From NCBI GenBank assembly GCA_943912335.1, contig CALTUD010000001.1, positions 1 to 64,000 on the forward strand: a stretch of 64,000 bases of DNA. The letters run 5' to 3'. Within the stretch, counting starts at the first letter, position 1, and every line of letters starts with the position of its first letter. The stretch comes from an uncultured Acetobacteraceae bacterium (GTDB taxonomy: Bacteria > Pseudomonadota > Alphaproteobacteria > Acetobacterales > Acetobacteraceae). Positions 26,524 to 35,760 of the stretch are shown one piece after another. Both the position numbers and the translations under genes were made by a program. Under the pieces are notes generated by a model. The model made no database searches, had not been told where the DNA came from, and saw only the letters and a list, made by a program, of their open reading frames with translations.

Positions 26524-27048
26524 CTACTTCTTCGCGGCGTCGAGGGAGTCGCGGATCACCTGGCCGGCTTCTTCGCGCCCGGCCCAGCCGGTCACCTTCA
26601 CCCACTTGCCCTTCTCCAGGTCCTTGTAGCGGGTGAAGAAGTGCTCGATCGCCTGGCGGGTGATCTCGGGAAGCTGGCTCACCTCGGTGATCTCGGTGAA
26701 CTGGGTGTGCATCTTGTCGTGCGGCACGCAGACGATCTTCTCGTCCTGGCCGCTCTCGTCTTCCATGCGCAGCATGCCGATCGGACGCGCGCGGATCACC
26801 GCGCCCGGCACCACGGCGGCCGGCGCCAGCACCAGCGCATCGGCCGGATCGCCATCGGCGGCGAGCGTGTTGGGGATGAAGCCGTACGCGGCCGGGTAGG
26901 CCATCGGGGTGAACAGGAACCGGTCGACGAAGATCGCGCCGCTCTCCTTGTCGAGCTCGTACTTCACCGACGAGCCGGCCGGGATTTCGACCACGACGTT
27001 GATGTCCCAGGGGACGTCCTTGCCGGCGCTGATCTTGGAGACGTCCAT
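26524..27048 (-). CDS. ppa: Inorganic pyrophosphatase, family I
   Basis: Cytoplasmic Mg-dependent enzyme hydrolysing pyrophosphate to phosphate, which drives nucleic-acid and amino-acid activation reactions. The 174 residues show the family I active site: EIPAGSSVKYELDKESG, YPAAYGFIPNT, the signature DGDPADALVL and later DKMHTQF. The length is typical of hexameric bacterial enzymes. A stand-alone gene convergent with the glycosyltransferase cluster. Confidence 0.96.
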   Translation of the reverse strand: MDVSKISAGKDVPWDINVVVEIPAGSSVKYELDKESGAIFVDRFLFTPMAYPAAYGFIPNTLAADGDPADALVLAPAAVVPGAVIRARPIGMLRMEDESGQDEKIVCVPHDKMHTQFTEITEVSQLPEITRQAIEHFFTRYKDLEKGKWVKVTGWAGREEAGQVIRDSLDAAKK

Positions 27049-27184
27049 GACGGGTCCTGTTCTTCTTGAAGACGGTGCACGATTGCGCCCGGAAACTATC
27101 GGCGGCGGGGCTTTCTGCCAAGCGCGGCGCGCGTTCGGATGCTTGCCAAAACACGTGGTTTGGGCGATGGGGGAGGCGGCTTGT

Positions 27185-27257
27185 GCGCCTGTAGCTCAAT
27201 GGTTAGAGCGGGCCGCTCATAACGGCTTGGTTGCGGGTTCGAGTCCTGCCGGGCGCA
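27185..27257 (+). tRNA. tRNA with CAU anticodon, probably tRNA-Ile2
   Basis: A full cloverleaf folds. The acceptor GCGCCTG pairs with CGGGCGC (one T-G wobble), and the D arm is GCTC/GAGC. The anticodon stem GGCCG/CGGCT encloses the loop CTCATAA (anticodon CAT at 27218-27220). The T arm is GCGGG/CCTGC with loop TTCGAGT, and the discriminator is A. CCA is not encoded. The D-loop, anticodon arm and variable loop resemble the bacterial isoleucine tRNA read after lysidine modification more than elongator tRNA-Met. That identity is likely rather than proven; initiator tRNA is excluded by the acceptor pair. Confidence 0.9.
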
Positions 27258-27343
27258 TGTGCCGCCCTCGCGCCGTTCGGGCGCGCCGCGGCAGACCGCG
27301 CCGACCGTCTCCAGCCGACCACCTCGTTCCCGGGAGCCTCTCC

Positions 27344-29023
27344 ATGGCCGCCTACCAGTATGTCTATGTGATGAAGGACCTCACCAAGGCGTTCCCGGGC
27401 GGGCGCGAGGTGTTCAAGGGCATCACGCTCTCTTTCCTGCCCGGCGTGAAGATCGGCGTGCTTGGCGTGAACGGCGCCGGCAAGTCCACGCTGCTCAAGA
27501 TCATGGCCGGGATCGAGAAGGAGTTCGGCGGCGAGGCCTGGGCGGCCGAAGGCGTCCGGATCGGCTATCTGGAACAGGAGCCCAAGCTCGACGAGACCCT
27601 GACTGTCGGCGAGAACGTGGCGCTCGGCTTCGGCGACCTGAAGAAGGCGGTCGACCGGTTCAACGAGATCTCCATGAAGTTCGCCGAGCCCATGGACGAC
27701 GACGAGATGAACACCCTGCTGGCCGAGCAGGCCGAGCTGCAGGAGAAGATCGACGCCGGCGACGGCTGGGAGCTGGACCGCAAGATCGAGATCGCGCTCG
27801 GCGCGCTCGCCTGCCCGCCGGCGGAAAGCCCGGTGACCAAGCTCTCGGGCGGCGAGCGCCGCCGCGTGGCCCTGTGCCGCCTGCTGCTGGAAAAGCCCGA
27901 CATCCTGCTGCTGGACGAGCCCACCAACCATCTCGACGCCGAGAGCGTGGCCTGGCTGGAGCGGACGCTGCGAGACTACGAAGGCACCGTCATGGTGATC
28001 ACCCATGATCGCTACTTCCTGGACAACGTCACCAACTGGATCCTCGAGATCGAGCGTGGCCGCGGCTATCCGTTCGAAGGCAACTACTCCTCCTGGCTGA
28101 CGCAGAAGCGCAAGCGCCTGGCCCAGGAAGAGAAGGAGGAGAGCGCCCGTTCGCGCGCGCTCGCGGCCGAGCAGGAATGGATCGGCGCCAGCCCGAAGGC
28201 GCGCCAGGCCAAGAACAAGGCGCGCATCCAGAAATACGAGGAGATGCTGGCGCAGAACCAGGAGCGCGCCACCGGCGTCGCCGACATCGTCATCCAGCCG
28301 GGTCCGCGCCTGGGCGGCACCGTCATCGAGGCGAACCAGCTGCGCAAGGGCTACGGCAACCGCCTGCTGATCGACGGGCTCGACTTCAAGCTGCCCCCGG
28401 GCGGCATCGTCGGCGTGATCGGCCCGAACGGCGCCGGCAAGTCCACCCTGTTCAAGATGATCACCGGCGACGACCAGCCCGATGACGGCTCGCTCAAGAT
28501 CGGCGAGACGGTGAAGCTCGGCTATGTCGACCAGAGCCGCAACTCGCTCGACGACGACAACACCGTCTGGCAGGAGATCACCGGCGGCACCGACGTGATC
28601 TATCTGGGCAAGCGCGCCGTGCAGAGCCGCGCCTATGTGGGCGCGTTCAACTTCAAGGGTGCGGATCAGCAGAAGAAGGTCGGCATCCTGTCGGGCGGCG
28701 AGCGCAACCGCGTGCATCTGGCGAAGATGCTGCGCAAGGAAAGCAACGTCATCCTGCTCGACGAGCCGACCAACGATCTCGACGTCGACACGCTGCGCGC
28801 CCTGGAAGACGCGCTGGCCGAGTTCGCCGGCTGCGCCGTGATCATCTCCCATGACCGCTGGTTCCTGGACCGTCTGGCCACCCACATCCTCGCCTTCGAG
28901 GGCGACAGCCACGTGGAATGGTTCGAGGGCAACTTCCAGGCCTACGAAGAGGACAAGCGACGTCGTCTCGGCGAGCACGCGACCGACCCGGCGCGCATCA
29001 AGTATCGTCCGCTCGCCCGCTGA
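27344..29023 (+). CDS. ettA: Energy-dependent translational throttle protein EttA (ABC-F ATPase)
   Basis: Soluble ABC-F protein that binds the ribosomal E site and gates entry into elongation according to ATP/ADP level. The 559 residues contain two ATPase domains. The first has GVNGAGKST, LSGGERRRVALC and LLLDEPTNHLD; the second has GPNGAGKST, LSGGERNRVHL and LLDEPTNDLD. They are separated by the charged P-site-interaction linker (about 245-310). The EttA-type arm insertion occurs in the first domain. MAAYQYVYVMKDLTKAFPGG is the typical EttA opening, and GGGAG precedes the ATG. It lies 86 bp after a tRNA gene. Confidence 0.95.
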   Translation: MAAYQYVYVMKDLTKAFPGGREVFKGITLSFLPGVKIGVLGVNGAGKSTLLKIMAGIEKEFGGEAWAAEGVRIGYLEQEPKLDETLTVGENVALGFGDLKKAVDRFNEISMKFAEPMDDDEMNTLLAEQAELQEKIDAGDGWELDRKIEIALGALACPPAESPVTKLSGGERRRVALCRLLLEKPDILLLDEPTNHLDAESVAWLERTLRDYEGTVMVITHDRYFLDNVTNWILEIERGRGYPFEGNYSSWLTQKRKRLAQEEKEESARSRALAAEQEWIGASPKARQAKNKARIQKYEEMLAQNQERATGVADIVIQPGPRLGGTVIEANQLRKGYGNRLLIDGLDFKLPPGGIVGVIGPNGAGKSTLFKMITGDDQPDDGSLKIGETVKLGYVDQSRNSLDDDNTVWQEITGGTDVIYLGKRAVQSRAYVGAFNFKGADQQKKVGILSGGERNRVHLAKMLRKESNVILLDEPTNDLDVDTLRALEDALAEFAGCAVIISHDRWFLDRLATHILAFEGDSHVEWFEGNFQAYEEDKRRRLGEHATDPARIKYRPLAR

Positions 29024-29063
29024 GGCGGGCCGTCCTCTGCTGACCCCGGCGCCGGTGGGACGC

Positions 29064-29549
29064 GTGGTGAGAACCGCGCGTCTCGTTCTGGCGCCGGTGG
29101 GGTGGCGCGATCTGGACGACATGGCCCGGTTGAAGGGCGATGCCGGCGCGTTCGCCCTGATGCTGGGCGGGGTGCGGTCGCGCGTTCAGGCGGAAGCCGA
29201 AATGGCGGATGATGTCGCCTTCTGGGCCAGACGCGGCGTCGGCATCTTCACCATACGCGAGAACGAACAGTTCGTGGGTATGACCGGGCTGCACGAGCGC
29301 CCCGACGGTCGTGGGCTGGGTCTACGCTTCGCGTTGTTTCCACAGGCGCGCGGACGGGGGCTGGCCCGGGAAGCGGCTGCGGCGGCGTTGCGGTTCGCGC
29401 ATGATGCGGGCGAGACGCGCGTGGTGGCGATCGCGCGGGAAAGCAATTTCGCCTCCCGCACCACGCTGGGCGGGATCGGCATGACGGTCTGCGACCGGTT
29501 CGATCGCGACGGCCATGCCATGCTGACCTATGAAAGCGTTCGCGGCTGA
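29064..29549 (+). CDS. GNAT-family acetyltransferase (RimJ/RimL-like)
   Basis: Acetyl-CoA-dependent N-acetyltransferase of about 161 residues; target unknown. It opens with RTARLVLAPVGWRDLDDMARL, the standard RimJ-like first strand and helix. LGLRFALFPQARGRGLAREAA is the acetyl-CoA pyrophosphate loop, followed by SNFASRTTLGGIGM. There is no ATG. Possible GTG starts lie at 29055, 29064 and 29067; 29064 is chosen. It begins about 40 bp after ettA on the same strand and may be co-transcribed. Confidence 0.85.
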   Translation: MVRTARLVLAPVGWRDLDDMARLKGDAGAFALMLGGVRSRVQAEAEMADDVAFWARRGVGIFTIRENEQFVGMTGLHERPDGRGLGLRFALFPQARGRGLAREAAAAALRFAHDAGETRVVAIARESNFASRTTLGGIGMTVCDRFDRDGHAMLTYESVRG

Positions 29550-29603
29550 ACGGCACCGTGGCCCGAACGGAGCGCCACCCGTCCGGGCGGCGCTCCTGCG
29601 CGA

Positions 29604-30248
29604 TCAGTCGCGCGCGACCTGACGCTGCAGGGCGGCGATCAGCTTGCCGACATCGTTGCCGTTATGGGCGAGGAAGCTGGCATAGTCGCTGCGCTGGGTC
29701 AGGCTGAGGCTGACGCCCTCCGCCACCACGTCCACGATGCGCGGCGAGCCGCTGGCGTGGCTGATCACCCATTGCACGTTGGCGGTGGGCTGGTTCGGCC
29801 GGGAGATGACGGTGGCGACATAGGTCTTGCCGTCCTGCTGGGTGGCCTGACCGACGGTGATGCCGACGCCGCGATATTCGCCGAGCTTGTCGTCGATCGA
29901 GTTGGTCAGCACCTGATGGAACAACGCGGTGTATTTCGCCTGCTGGTCAGGGGTGGCGGTGCGCCAGAACCGGCCCAGGCAGAAGCGGGCGATCGCATCG
30001 ACGTCGACGTCCTGATCCAGCATCGGCTGGATCTGCGCCTTCTTGGCGGCGGCTGAACCGGGGCCGTTGACCACGGCGATCATGCGCTGCGCCAGGCTCT
30101 GCACGAAGGCGACGTCGCCGGTGCTGCTCTGCGCCTGTGCGGTGGAGAGCAGGCCGGGGGCCAGCGGGGCGGCTACGGCGGTCGCGAGCCCGAGAGCCAG
30201 AGCGAGCGGGAGGCGCCGTGCGGGGGAGAGCGAGGAAAGCTTCGGCAT
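29604..30248 (-). CDS. mlaC: MlaC-like phospholipid-binding protein (Ttg2D family)
   Basis: Periplasmic shuttle that carries phospholipids between the outer-membrane MlaA complex and the inner-membrane MlaFEDB transporter. The 214-residue product has a signal peptide ending at about residue 40 (STAQAQ). The family features are RFCLGRFWRTATPDQQAKYTALFHQVL, LGEYRGVGITVG and WVISHASGSPRIVDVVAEG. It lies 17 bp downstream of mlaA on the same strand, a pairing common in alphaproteobacteria. The Mla permease genes are not in the window. Confidence 0.92.
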   Translation of the reverse strand: MPKLSSLSPARRLPLALALGLATAVAAPLAPGLLSTAQAQSSTGDVAFVQSLAQRMIAVVNGPGSAAAKKAQIQPMLDQDVDVDAIARFCLGRFWRTATPDQQAKYTALFHQVLTNSIDDKLGEYRGVGITVGQATQQDGKTYVATVISRPNQPTANVQWVISHASGSPRIVDVVAEGVSLSLTQRSDYASFLAHNGNDVGKLIAALQRQVARD

Positions 30249-30265
30249 CGTTCGTTGTTCCCGTT

Positions 30266-31060
30266 TCAGTGGGAGTACCAATCCGGAACCGTCGCCCGGT
30301 GGTCGTTCCGCATCGCCTCGATTTCGGCATTGGTGTGCTGACGGTAAAGGCTGCGGATCGTGGCGTAGGGATCCAGCGCGTTCTTCTTGATCTGGTCGAG
30401 ATCGTTCAGAACCGAGGCGCGGGTGGACACGATCCCGACGCCGTAGAGCGCCCAGTTCAGCGTGATCAGCCCGTAGCCGCGCGGCACGTAGGTGAGCGGC
30501 GAGAAGCCGACATCCATCGCGAAGCCGGTGGCGGCGCGCGGGCTGGACGGGCCGACCAGCGGCAGGAACAGGTACGGGCCGGAGGGCAGGCCCCAGGCCG
30601 CCAGGGTCATGCCGCCATTGGCGGAATGCTTCGGATAGCCCCAGCCCTGGGCCACGTCGAACACGCCGGCCACGCCCACGGTGGAGTTGATCAGGAAGCG
30701 CATGAAGGTGTCGCCGGCGCGGCGCGGCTTGGCTTCGAACACGTCGTTGAAGAACACGGCCGGGCTGGAGATGTTGCTCAGAACGTTGGACACGCCGGTC
30801 CGTGCCGGCAGCGGCACCGCCCAGACATAGGCCTGCGCCACCGGCTTCAGCGTATAGGCATCCACCTTGTCGCTGATGTTGTAGATCACGCGGTTGGTGG
30901 GCTCGAGCGGGTCGTTGCGCTGGTTGTAGTCCGCGAGAGCCGTCGGATCGGTCGGCTTGGTGGCGCATCCTGCGGCGCCCAGCGCCAGCATGGCGGCGAG
31001 ACCCATGCGGCCGGCCGCGCCACGGGCCTTCTTCGAACGGGAATGCTGGTTCTGCTGCAT
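30266..31060 (-). CDS. mlaA: MlaA (VacJ) outer-membrane lipoprotein
   Basis: Removes misplaced phospholipid from the outer leaflet of the outer membrane and hands it to MlaC. The 264 residues carry a lipoprotein signal with lipobox LGAAGC (Cys about residue 32). The VacJ core follows: NDPLEPTNRVIYNISDKVD, RFLINSTVGVAGVFDVAQGWG and the LPLVGPSSPRAATG segment. A much longer open frame continues upstream across metF, but ATG 31060 is right because it places the lipobox correctly. Divergent from metF. Confidence 0.95.
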   Translation of the reverse strand: MQQNQHSRSKKARGAAGRMGLAAMLALGAAGCATKPTDPTALADYNQRNDPLEPTNRVIYNISDKVDAYTLKPVAQAYVWAVPLPARTGVSNVLSNISSPAVFFNDVFEAKPRRAGDTFMRFLINSTVGVAGVFDVAQGWGYPKHSANGGMTLAAWGLPSGPYLFLPLVGPSSPRAATGFAMDVGFSPLTYVPRGYGLITLNWALYGVGIVSTRASVLNDLDQIKKNALDPYATIRSLYRQHTNAEIEAMRNDHRATVPDWYSH

Positions 31061-31138
31061 GCTCGACCTCGGCTGGAACGCGATGCCGGGGCTGGATCCC
31101 GGGCGTAGGCAGGAACCCACTTCATACCTGTCTAACAT

Positions 31139-31150
31139 GGGACGCGTCCC
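31139..31150. promoter_or_regulatory. 12-bp perfect palindrome between mlaA and metF
   Basis: GGGACGCGTCCC lies midway in the 147-bp divergent region between mlaA and metF. It could be an operator for either gene, but a palindrome of this size can occur by chance in GC-rich DNA. Confidence 0.3.
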
Positions 31151-31207
31151 GCGCAATCCGGGCGGGTGCTTGCGCCGGGGCGAGCGGGTTCTAAAATCGG
31201 TATCAAT

Positions 31208-32206
31208 ATGAATCATCCCCAATCTGACACGCCGGCCGCGACCGATGCGGCCGGACCCGCTTTCCCCGACGGGCGGGAGAAGCCCGCCCTCGTGCGCTGG
31301 CTGACCGGCCCGCGTTTCGGCGCTCTGCCGAAGCCAGACGCGTTCGCGCCGCCCCGGTTGTCGTTCGAGTTCTTTCCCCCGCGCACCGAGGCTTTGGAGC
31401 AACAGCTCTGGGCCTCCATCCGTCGTCTGGAAGCGCTCAATCCCAGCTTCGTTTCCGTGACCTACGGCGCCGGCGGCTCCACCCAGGCGCGAACGCACGA
31501 CACCGTGTCGCGCATCGTTCGGGAGACCGCCCTGGTCCCGGCGGCGCATCTCACCTGCGTGGGCGCCAGCCGTGGCGAGGTCGACGACGTGGCGCGGCGT
31601 TACTGGGAATGCGGTGTGCGCCATATCGTCGCGCTGCGCGGCGATCCGGCGGAGAAAGGCGGCCGGTTCGAGCCGCATCCGGACGGGTATCGCAATGCGG
31701 CCGAACTGGTGGCCGGGTTGAAGCGCGTGGCCGAGTTCGAGATCTCGGTCGCGGCCTATCCCGAGGTGCATCCCGAGGCGTCGAGCCCGTCGGCCGACCT
31801 CGACAATCTGCGCCGCAAGCTCGATGCCGGCGCCACCCGCGCCATCACCCAGCTCTTCTTCGACGCCGACACCTATCTCCGCTTCCTGGACCGCTGTCTC
31901 GCCGCCGGAATCACCGCGCCGGTGGTGCCGGGCATCATGCCGATCTCGAATTTCGCCCCGGCCAAGCGGTTCGCCCTGTCCTGCGGCGCCACCGTGCCGG
32001 ATTGGCTCGATGGCGTGTTCGAAGGCACCGAGCACGACCCCGACACCCGCCGCATGGTCGGGGCTGTGGTGGCGGCGGAGCTGGTGCGTCTGTTGCAGGC
32101 CAACGGCGTGGACGAGTTCCACTTCTACACGCTGAACAAGCCCGATCTCTCCTACGCGATCGCGCATATCCTGGGCGTGCGTCCGACGGCGACGACGGTC
32201 GCCTGA
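31208..32206 (+). CDS. metF: Methylenetetrahydrofolate reductase
   Basis: FAD enzyme that reduces 5,10-methylene-THF to 5-methyl-THF, the methyl donor for MetH. Of 332 residues, the first 45 are a polar extension. The barrel then starts with LSFEFFPPRTEALE (catalytic Glu) and continues with SVTYGAGGSTQART, LTCVGASR, LRGDPAEKGG, the TQLFFD flavin/folate strand and PGIMPISNF. Length and motifs are typical. The start context is unusual (ATCAATATG) with no clear ribosome site. metH is 17 kb away, so the two are not in one operon. Confidence 0.95.
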   Translation: MNHPQSDTPAATDAAGPAFPDGREKPALVRWLTGPRFGALPKPDAFAPPRLSFEFFPPRTEALEQQLWASIRRLEALNPSFVSVTYGAGGSTQARTHDTVSRIVRETALVPAAHLTCVGASRGEVDDVARRYWECGVRHIVALRGDPAEKGGRFEPHPDGYRNAAELVAGLKRVAEFEISVAAYPEVHPEASSPSADLDNLRRKLDAGATRAITQLFFDADTYLRFLDRCLAAGITAPVVPGIMPISNFAPAKRFALSCGATVPDWLDGVFEGTEHDPDTRRMVGAVVAAELVRLLQANGVDEFHFYTLNKPDLSYAIAHILGVRPTATTVA

Positions 32207-32218
32207 ACGATCATCCGC

Positions 32219-32251
32219 CGACGGGATGCCGGGCTGACCGGCATCCTGTCG
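32219..32251. terminator. Strong bidirectional hairpin between metF and the GH63 gene
   Basis: A 14-bp stem (32219-32232 with 32238-32251, one G-T pair) closes a 5-nt GCTGA loop in the 56-bp gap between two convergent genes. No T-run follows, but stem strength and position make it the probable terminator of both. Confidence 0.65.
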
Positions 32252-32262
32252 GGCATGTCCGG

Positions 32263-34914
32263 TCAGGGGCGGGGCGGGATCGCCTGCGGACCCGGCCAGG
32301 CGCGGTTATGGATCAGCAACGCCACCAGCCCGGACCACCCGGTCTGGTGCGACGCGCCGACGCCGCGGCCTGTATCGCCGTCGAAATACTCATAGAACAG
32401 CACAAGATCGCGGAAATGCGGGTCGTTCTGCAGCAGCTCGTGATCGCCGTGCACCGGTCGCTTGCCGGACGGGTCGCGCACGAACAGGTCGATCAGCCGG
32501 TGCGACAATTCCGCCGCCACCTCGGCCAGGGTGAGCATGCGGTCCGAACCGGTCGGGCAGGCGATCCGGTAGCCTTCGCCGTAGAACTGGTGAAGCCGCA
32601 GCAGGCTTTCCACCAGCAGGTAGTTCACCGGCATCCAGACCGGACCGCGCCAGTTCGAGTTGCCGCCGAACAGGCGCGAGGTGCTTTCCGCCGGCTCGTA
32701 GTCGAGTTCGAACGTCTTGCCCTGCCATTCGAACCGGTAGGGTTCCGCCTTGTGGACCTTGCTGACCGCGCGCAGACCGTGCGGCGACAGGAACTCGTCT
32801 TCGTCCAGCATGCGGGTGAGGGTCAGCGTCATCCGATGGGCGCGCATCAGCGCCACCAGCGCCGTATCGGCGTCGCCGACCCGGTTCCAGTCCGACACCT
32901 GTTCGGCCAGATCGGGGCGATGCTGGAGGAACCAGTTCATGCCGCCGGCGAAGTCCGGCAGCTTCTCGATCTTCTGCCGGTCGAGACAGGTGACGGCCAA
33001 AAGCGGGATCAGCCCGACCATGGAGCGGGCCCGCAGCGGCACGCGCTTGCCGTCGTCCAGATTGAGCGTGTCGTAGAAGAATCCGTCCTGGTCGTCCCAG
33101 AGCGCGCTGCCGTCCGCTCCGGCGATCAGCAGGAAATGCTCGAAGAACTTGGTGGCCATCTCCTCGTAGACGTCGTCCTGAAGCGACAGCTCGACCGAGA
33201 TGTGCAGCATCGCCAGCGCATACATCGCCATCCAGGCCGTGCCGTCTGACTGCGACAGGGTTCCGCCCGTGGGCAGAGGCGAGGAGCGGTCGAAGATGGC
33301 GATGTTGTCGAGCCCCAGGAAGCCGCCCTGGAACAGGTTGTGCCCGTTCGCGTCCTTGCGGTTCACCCACCAGGTGAAGTTCATCGACAGCTTGTTGAAC
33401 ACGCGCTTCAGGAAGTCGTGGTCGGCATGCCCGGTCAGGGTGCGATCGGTTTCGAACACCCGCCATGCCGCCCAGGCGAACAAAGGCGGGTTGGCGTCGC
33501 CGAACGACCATTCATAGGCGGGCAGGGCGCCGTTGGGCGCCATGTAGCCGTCGCGCATCAGCAGACGGATCTGGTGCTTGGCAAAACCGGGATCGACGAT
33601 CGCCAGGACGACCGTGTGCAGCGCCAGATCCCACGATGCGAACCAGGGATATTCCCATTTGTCCGGCATGGAGATGATGTCGGCGGCGTTGAAATCCGGC
33701 CAGTCGGCGTTGCGGCCGGACCAGCGCGCTTTGGGCGGGGCGGGTTCGGCCGCGTCGCCGCGCAGCCAGGTGCGAACGTCGTAGCGATAGAACTGCTTGG
33801 ACCACAGCATGCCGGCGAAGGCCTGGCGCTGGACCAGTTTCTGGTCCGGGCATTCGATGCGCTCCTGAAGCGCGGCGTAGTAGGCGTCCGCTTCCTGCTG
33901 ACGCCGGTCGAACAGCGTGTCGAAGTCGGCGAGACCGCTCTGGGTCCCGGCCGGGGCGAAGCGCAGGCGCACCACGCGCTCCTCGCCCGGCGCCAGGGTG
34001 AAGCGGTGCAGCACGGCGCATTTGGTGCCGGTGCGGGCCGGGTTCACCGCCGTGTCGCGCCCGTCCACGACGAAATCGTTGATCGCGTCCTTGGGATAGC
34101 CGGACGGGGGACGCCCGAACAGCCGCGCCTCGTTGGTGTCGTTGTCGCAGAACAGCAGCGCCGCACCGGGCTCCGCGTCGAGCTGCATCGGCGGCAGCTC
34201 GGGGTGGGTGGCGGACACGGCGGCGTCGCCGGTCGCCTGCAGGACCGGGCGATCCGTCCTGGCGTCCCAGGTCCAGATGTTGCGCGCCCAGAGCTGCGGC
34301 AGCAGGGTCAGCTCGGCCAGATCCGGGCCGCGATTGACCGCCCGCACCCGCATGAGGATATCGTCCGGCGCCCCCTTGGCGTACTCCACGAACACGTCGA
34401 AATATCGATTCTCGTCCAGCACGCCGGTATCGAGCAACTCGTATTCCGGCTTGTCCTGTTCGCGCCGCCCGTTCTCGTCCACCAGATCGGCGTAGGGGAA
34501 CGCCTTCTGCGGATATTTGTAGAGCATGCGCTGAAAGGAATGGGTCGGCGTGGCGTCGAGATAGTAGTAGAGTTCCTTGACGTCCTCGCCATGGTTGCCT
34601 TCGGCATTGGTGAGGCCGAACAGGCGCTCCTTCAGGATCGGGTCCTGCCCGTTCCACAGCGCCAGACCCAGGCACCAACGCAGATGGGTGTCGCCGAACC
34701 CGGCGATGGCGTCCTCGCCCCAGCGATAAGCGCGCGAGCGGGCATGGTCGTGCGGGAAGTAATCCCACGCATCCCCGCCTTCGCTGTAATCCTCGCGCAC
34801 CGTGCCCCATTGCCGGTCGCTCAGATACGGGCCCCACTCCTTCCAGCGCAGCCCGTCCGGGCCGTTCAGCCGTTGCCCTTCGGCGGTGGCGGCGGTTTGC
34901 GGCTGGTCGCTCAC
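32263..34914 (-). CDS. Glucosidase of the MGH1-like / GH63 family
   Basis: Putative alpha-glucoside hydrolase of the (alpha/alpha)6-barrel clan, 883 residues and cytoplasmic (no signal peptide). It opens with GLRWKEWGPYLSDRQWGTVREDYSEGGDAWDYF (family hallmark; key residues W, E, RQWGTVRED). Later come WDLALHTVVLAIVDPGFAKHQ, the MNFTWWVNRKDANGHNLFQGGFLGLDNIA block, GTAWMAMYAL and the barrel C-terminus NWRGPVWMPVNYL. Bacterial members act on glucosylglycerate, trehalose-like or kojibiose-type sugars; the substrate here is unknown. The GTG start overlaps the amidase stop (GTGA), so the two are coupled. Confidence 0.9.
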   Translation of the reverse strand: MSDQPQTAATAEGQRLNGPDGLRWKEWGPYLSDRQWGTVREDYSEGGDAWDYFPHDHARSRAYRWGEDAIAGFGDTHLRWCLGLALWNGQDPILKERLFGLTNAEGNHGEDVKELYYYLDATPTHSFQRMLYKYPQKAFPYADLVDENGRREQDKPEYELLDTGVLDENRYFDVFVEYAKGAPDDILMRVRAVNRGPDLAELTLLPQLWARNIWTWDARTDRPVLQATGDAAVSATHPELPPMQLDAEPGAALLFCDNDTNEARLFGRPPSGYPKDAINDFVVDGRDTAVNPARTGTKCAVLHRFTLAPGEERVVRLRFAPAGTQSGLADFDTLFDRRQQEADAYYAALQERIECPDQKLVQRQAFAGMLWSKQFYRYDVRTWLRGDAAEPAPPKARWSGRNADWPDFNAADIISMPDKWEYPWFASWDLALHTVVLAIVDPGFAKHQIRLLMRDGYMAPNGALPAYEWSFGDANPPLFAWAAWRVFETDRTLTGHADHDFLKRVFNKLSMNFTWWVNRKDANGHNLFQGGFLGLDNIAIFDRSSPLPTGGTLSQSDGTAWMAMYALAMLHISVELSLQDDVYEEMATKFFEHFLLIAGADGSALWDDQDGFFYDTLNLDDGKRVPLRARSMVGLIPLLAVTCLDRQKIEKLPDFAGGMNWFLQHRPDLAEQVSDWNRVGDADTALVALMRAHRMTLTLTRMLDEDEFLSPHGLRAVSKVHKAEPYRFEWQGKTFELDYEPAESTSRLFGGNSNWRGPVWMPVNYLLVESLLRLHQFYGEGYRIACPTGSDRMLTLAEVAAELSHRLIDLFVRDPSGKRPVHGDHELLQNDPHFRDLVLFYEYFDGDTGRGVGASHQTGWSGLVALLIHNRAWPGPQAIPPRP

Positions 34915-35636
34915 GCGTAGAGCCCTGCTACGGCCCGGAGGCGCGCGACGGTGCCGGCATCGGCCAGCCCGTTCACCGTTTCCGGTCGCCAGCGGCGCTG
35001 GAATGCCAACAGAACGATGCGCAATGCCTGGTTCATCTCGCCCTCGCGATCGATGCCGAAGCCGATCGAACGCAGCGCGGCGCGAATGGGTGCGAGCCCC
35101 GCGGCATCGGAAACGGAATTCTCGGTACCCGCATCCGCGACCCCATGTGGGAACAGGCCGATCCCGGCTCGTGCAAGGTCCTCCCAGGGAAACAGCTCGC
35201 CCGGGTCCTGCTTGCGATCGGGTGCGATGTCGCTATGGCCGACGATGCGCCGCTGCTCGATCGGATGACGCGCCATGATGCCGAGGCACAGCGACCGCAC
35301 CGCCTCGATCTGTGCTGGAGGGAACGGACGGTAGCCCCATTCATGGCCGGGATTGACGATCTCGATGCCGATCGAGCTGTCGTTCAGCATCTCCCGTCCG
35401 CGCCAGACCGAGATTCCGGCATGGGCGGCGCGCAGCTCTTCCGGCACCAGCCGGAACACGCGCCCGTCTTCCTCCACCACGTAATGCGACGACACTTCCG
35501 CCACCGGGTCGCGCAGACGGTCGATCGCCGCCTGCCCGCTCCGCATGCCGGTGTAGTGCAGCACCAGCGTGTCGATGGCGGTGCCGTCCGGCCGGGCGCG
35601 GCGATTGGGGCTGGGCAGGTCGATGACGGAGGACAT
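34911..35636 (-). CDS. AmpD-like N-acetylmuramoyl-L-alanine amidase
   Basis: Zinc amidase that cleaves the muramyl-peptide bond in wall turnover or recycling. The 241 residues include IDTLVLHYTGMRSGQAAIDRL (zinc His), SSHYVVEEDGRVFRLV, SIGIEIVNPGHEWG and GHSDIAPDRKQDPGELFPW (second zinc His and Asp/Lys). Together these make a complete Amidase_2 site. The C-terminal 60 residues look like a peptidoglycan-binding helix bundle. ATG 35636 has AGGAG 6-10 nt upstream. There is no signal peptide, as in cytoplasmic AmpD. Coupled by GTGA to the glucosidase gene, an uncommon pairing. Confidence 0.92.
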   Translation of the reverse strand: MSSVIDLPSPNRRARPDGTAIDTLVLHYTGMRSGQAAIDRLRDPVAEVSSHYVVEEDGRVFRLVPEELRAAHAGISVWRGREMLNDSSIGIEIVNPGHEWGYRPFPPAQIEAVRSLCLGIMARHPIEQRRIVGHSDIAPDRKQDPGELFPWEDLARAGIGLFPHGVADAGTENSVSDAAGLAPIRAALRSIGFGIDREGEMNQALRIVLLAFQRRWRPETVNGLADAGTVARLRAVAGLYA

Positions 35637-35760
35637 GCGGCGCTCCTGTTCGCGGGATGCGGCGAGCATGCCTGCACGCGACGGGCGAGGCGAGAGGCGC
35701 GGTCCGCCCATCGTTTGACCGGCGCCCGCGCCACGGATACGGTCGGAACCGGAGCCGATC

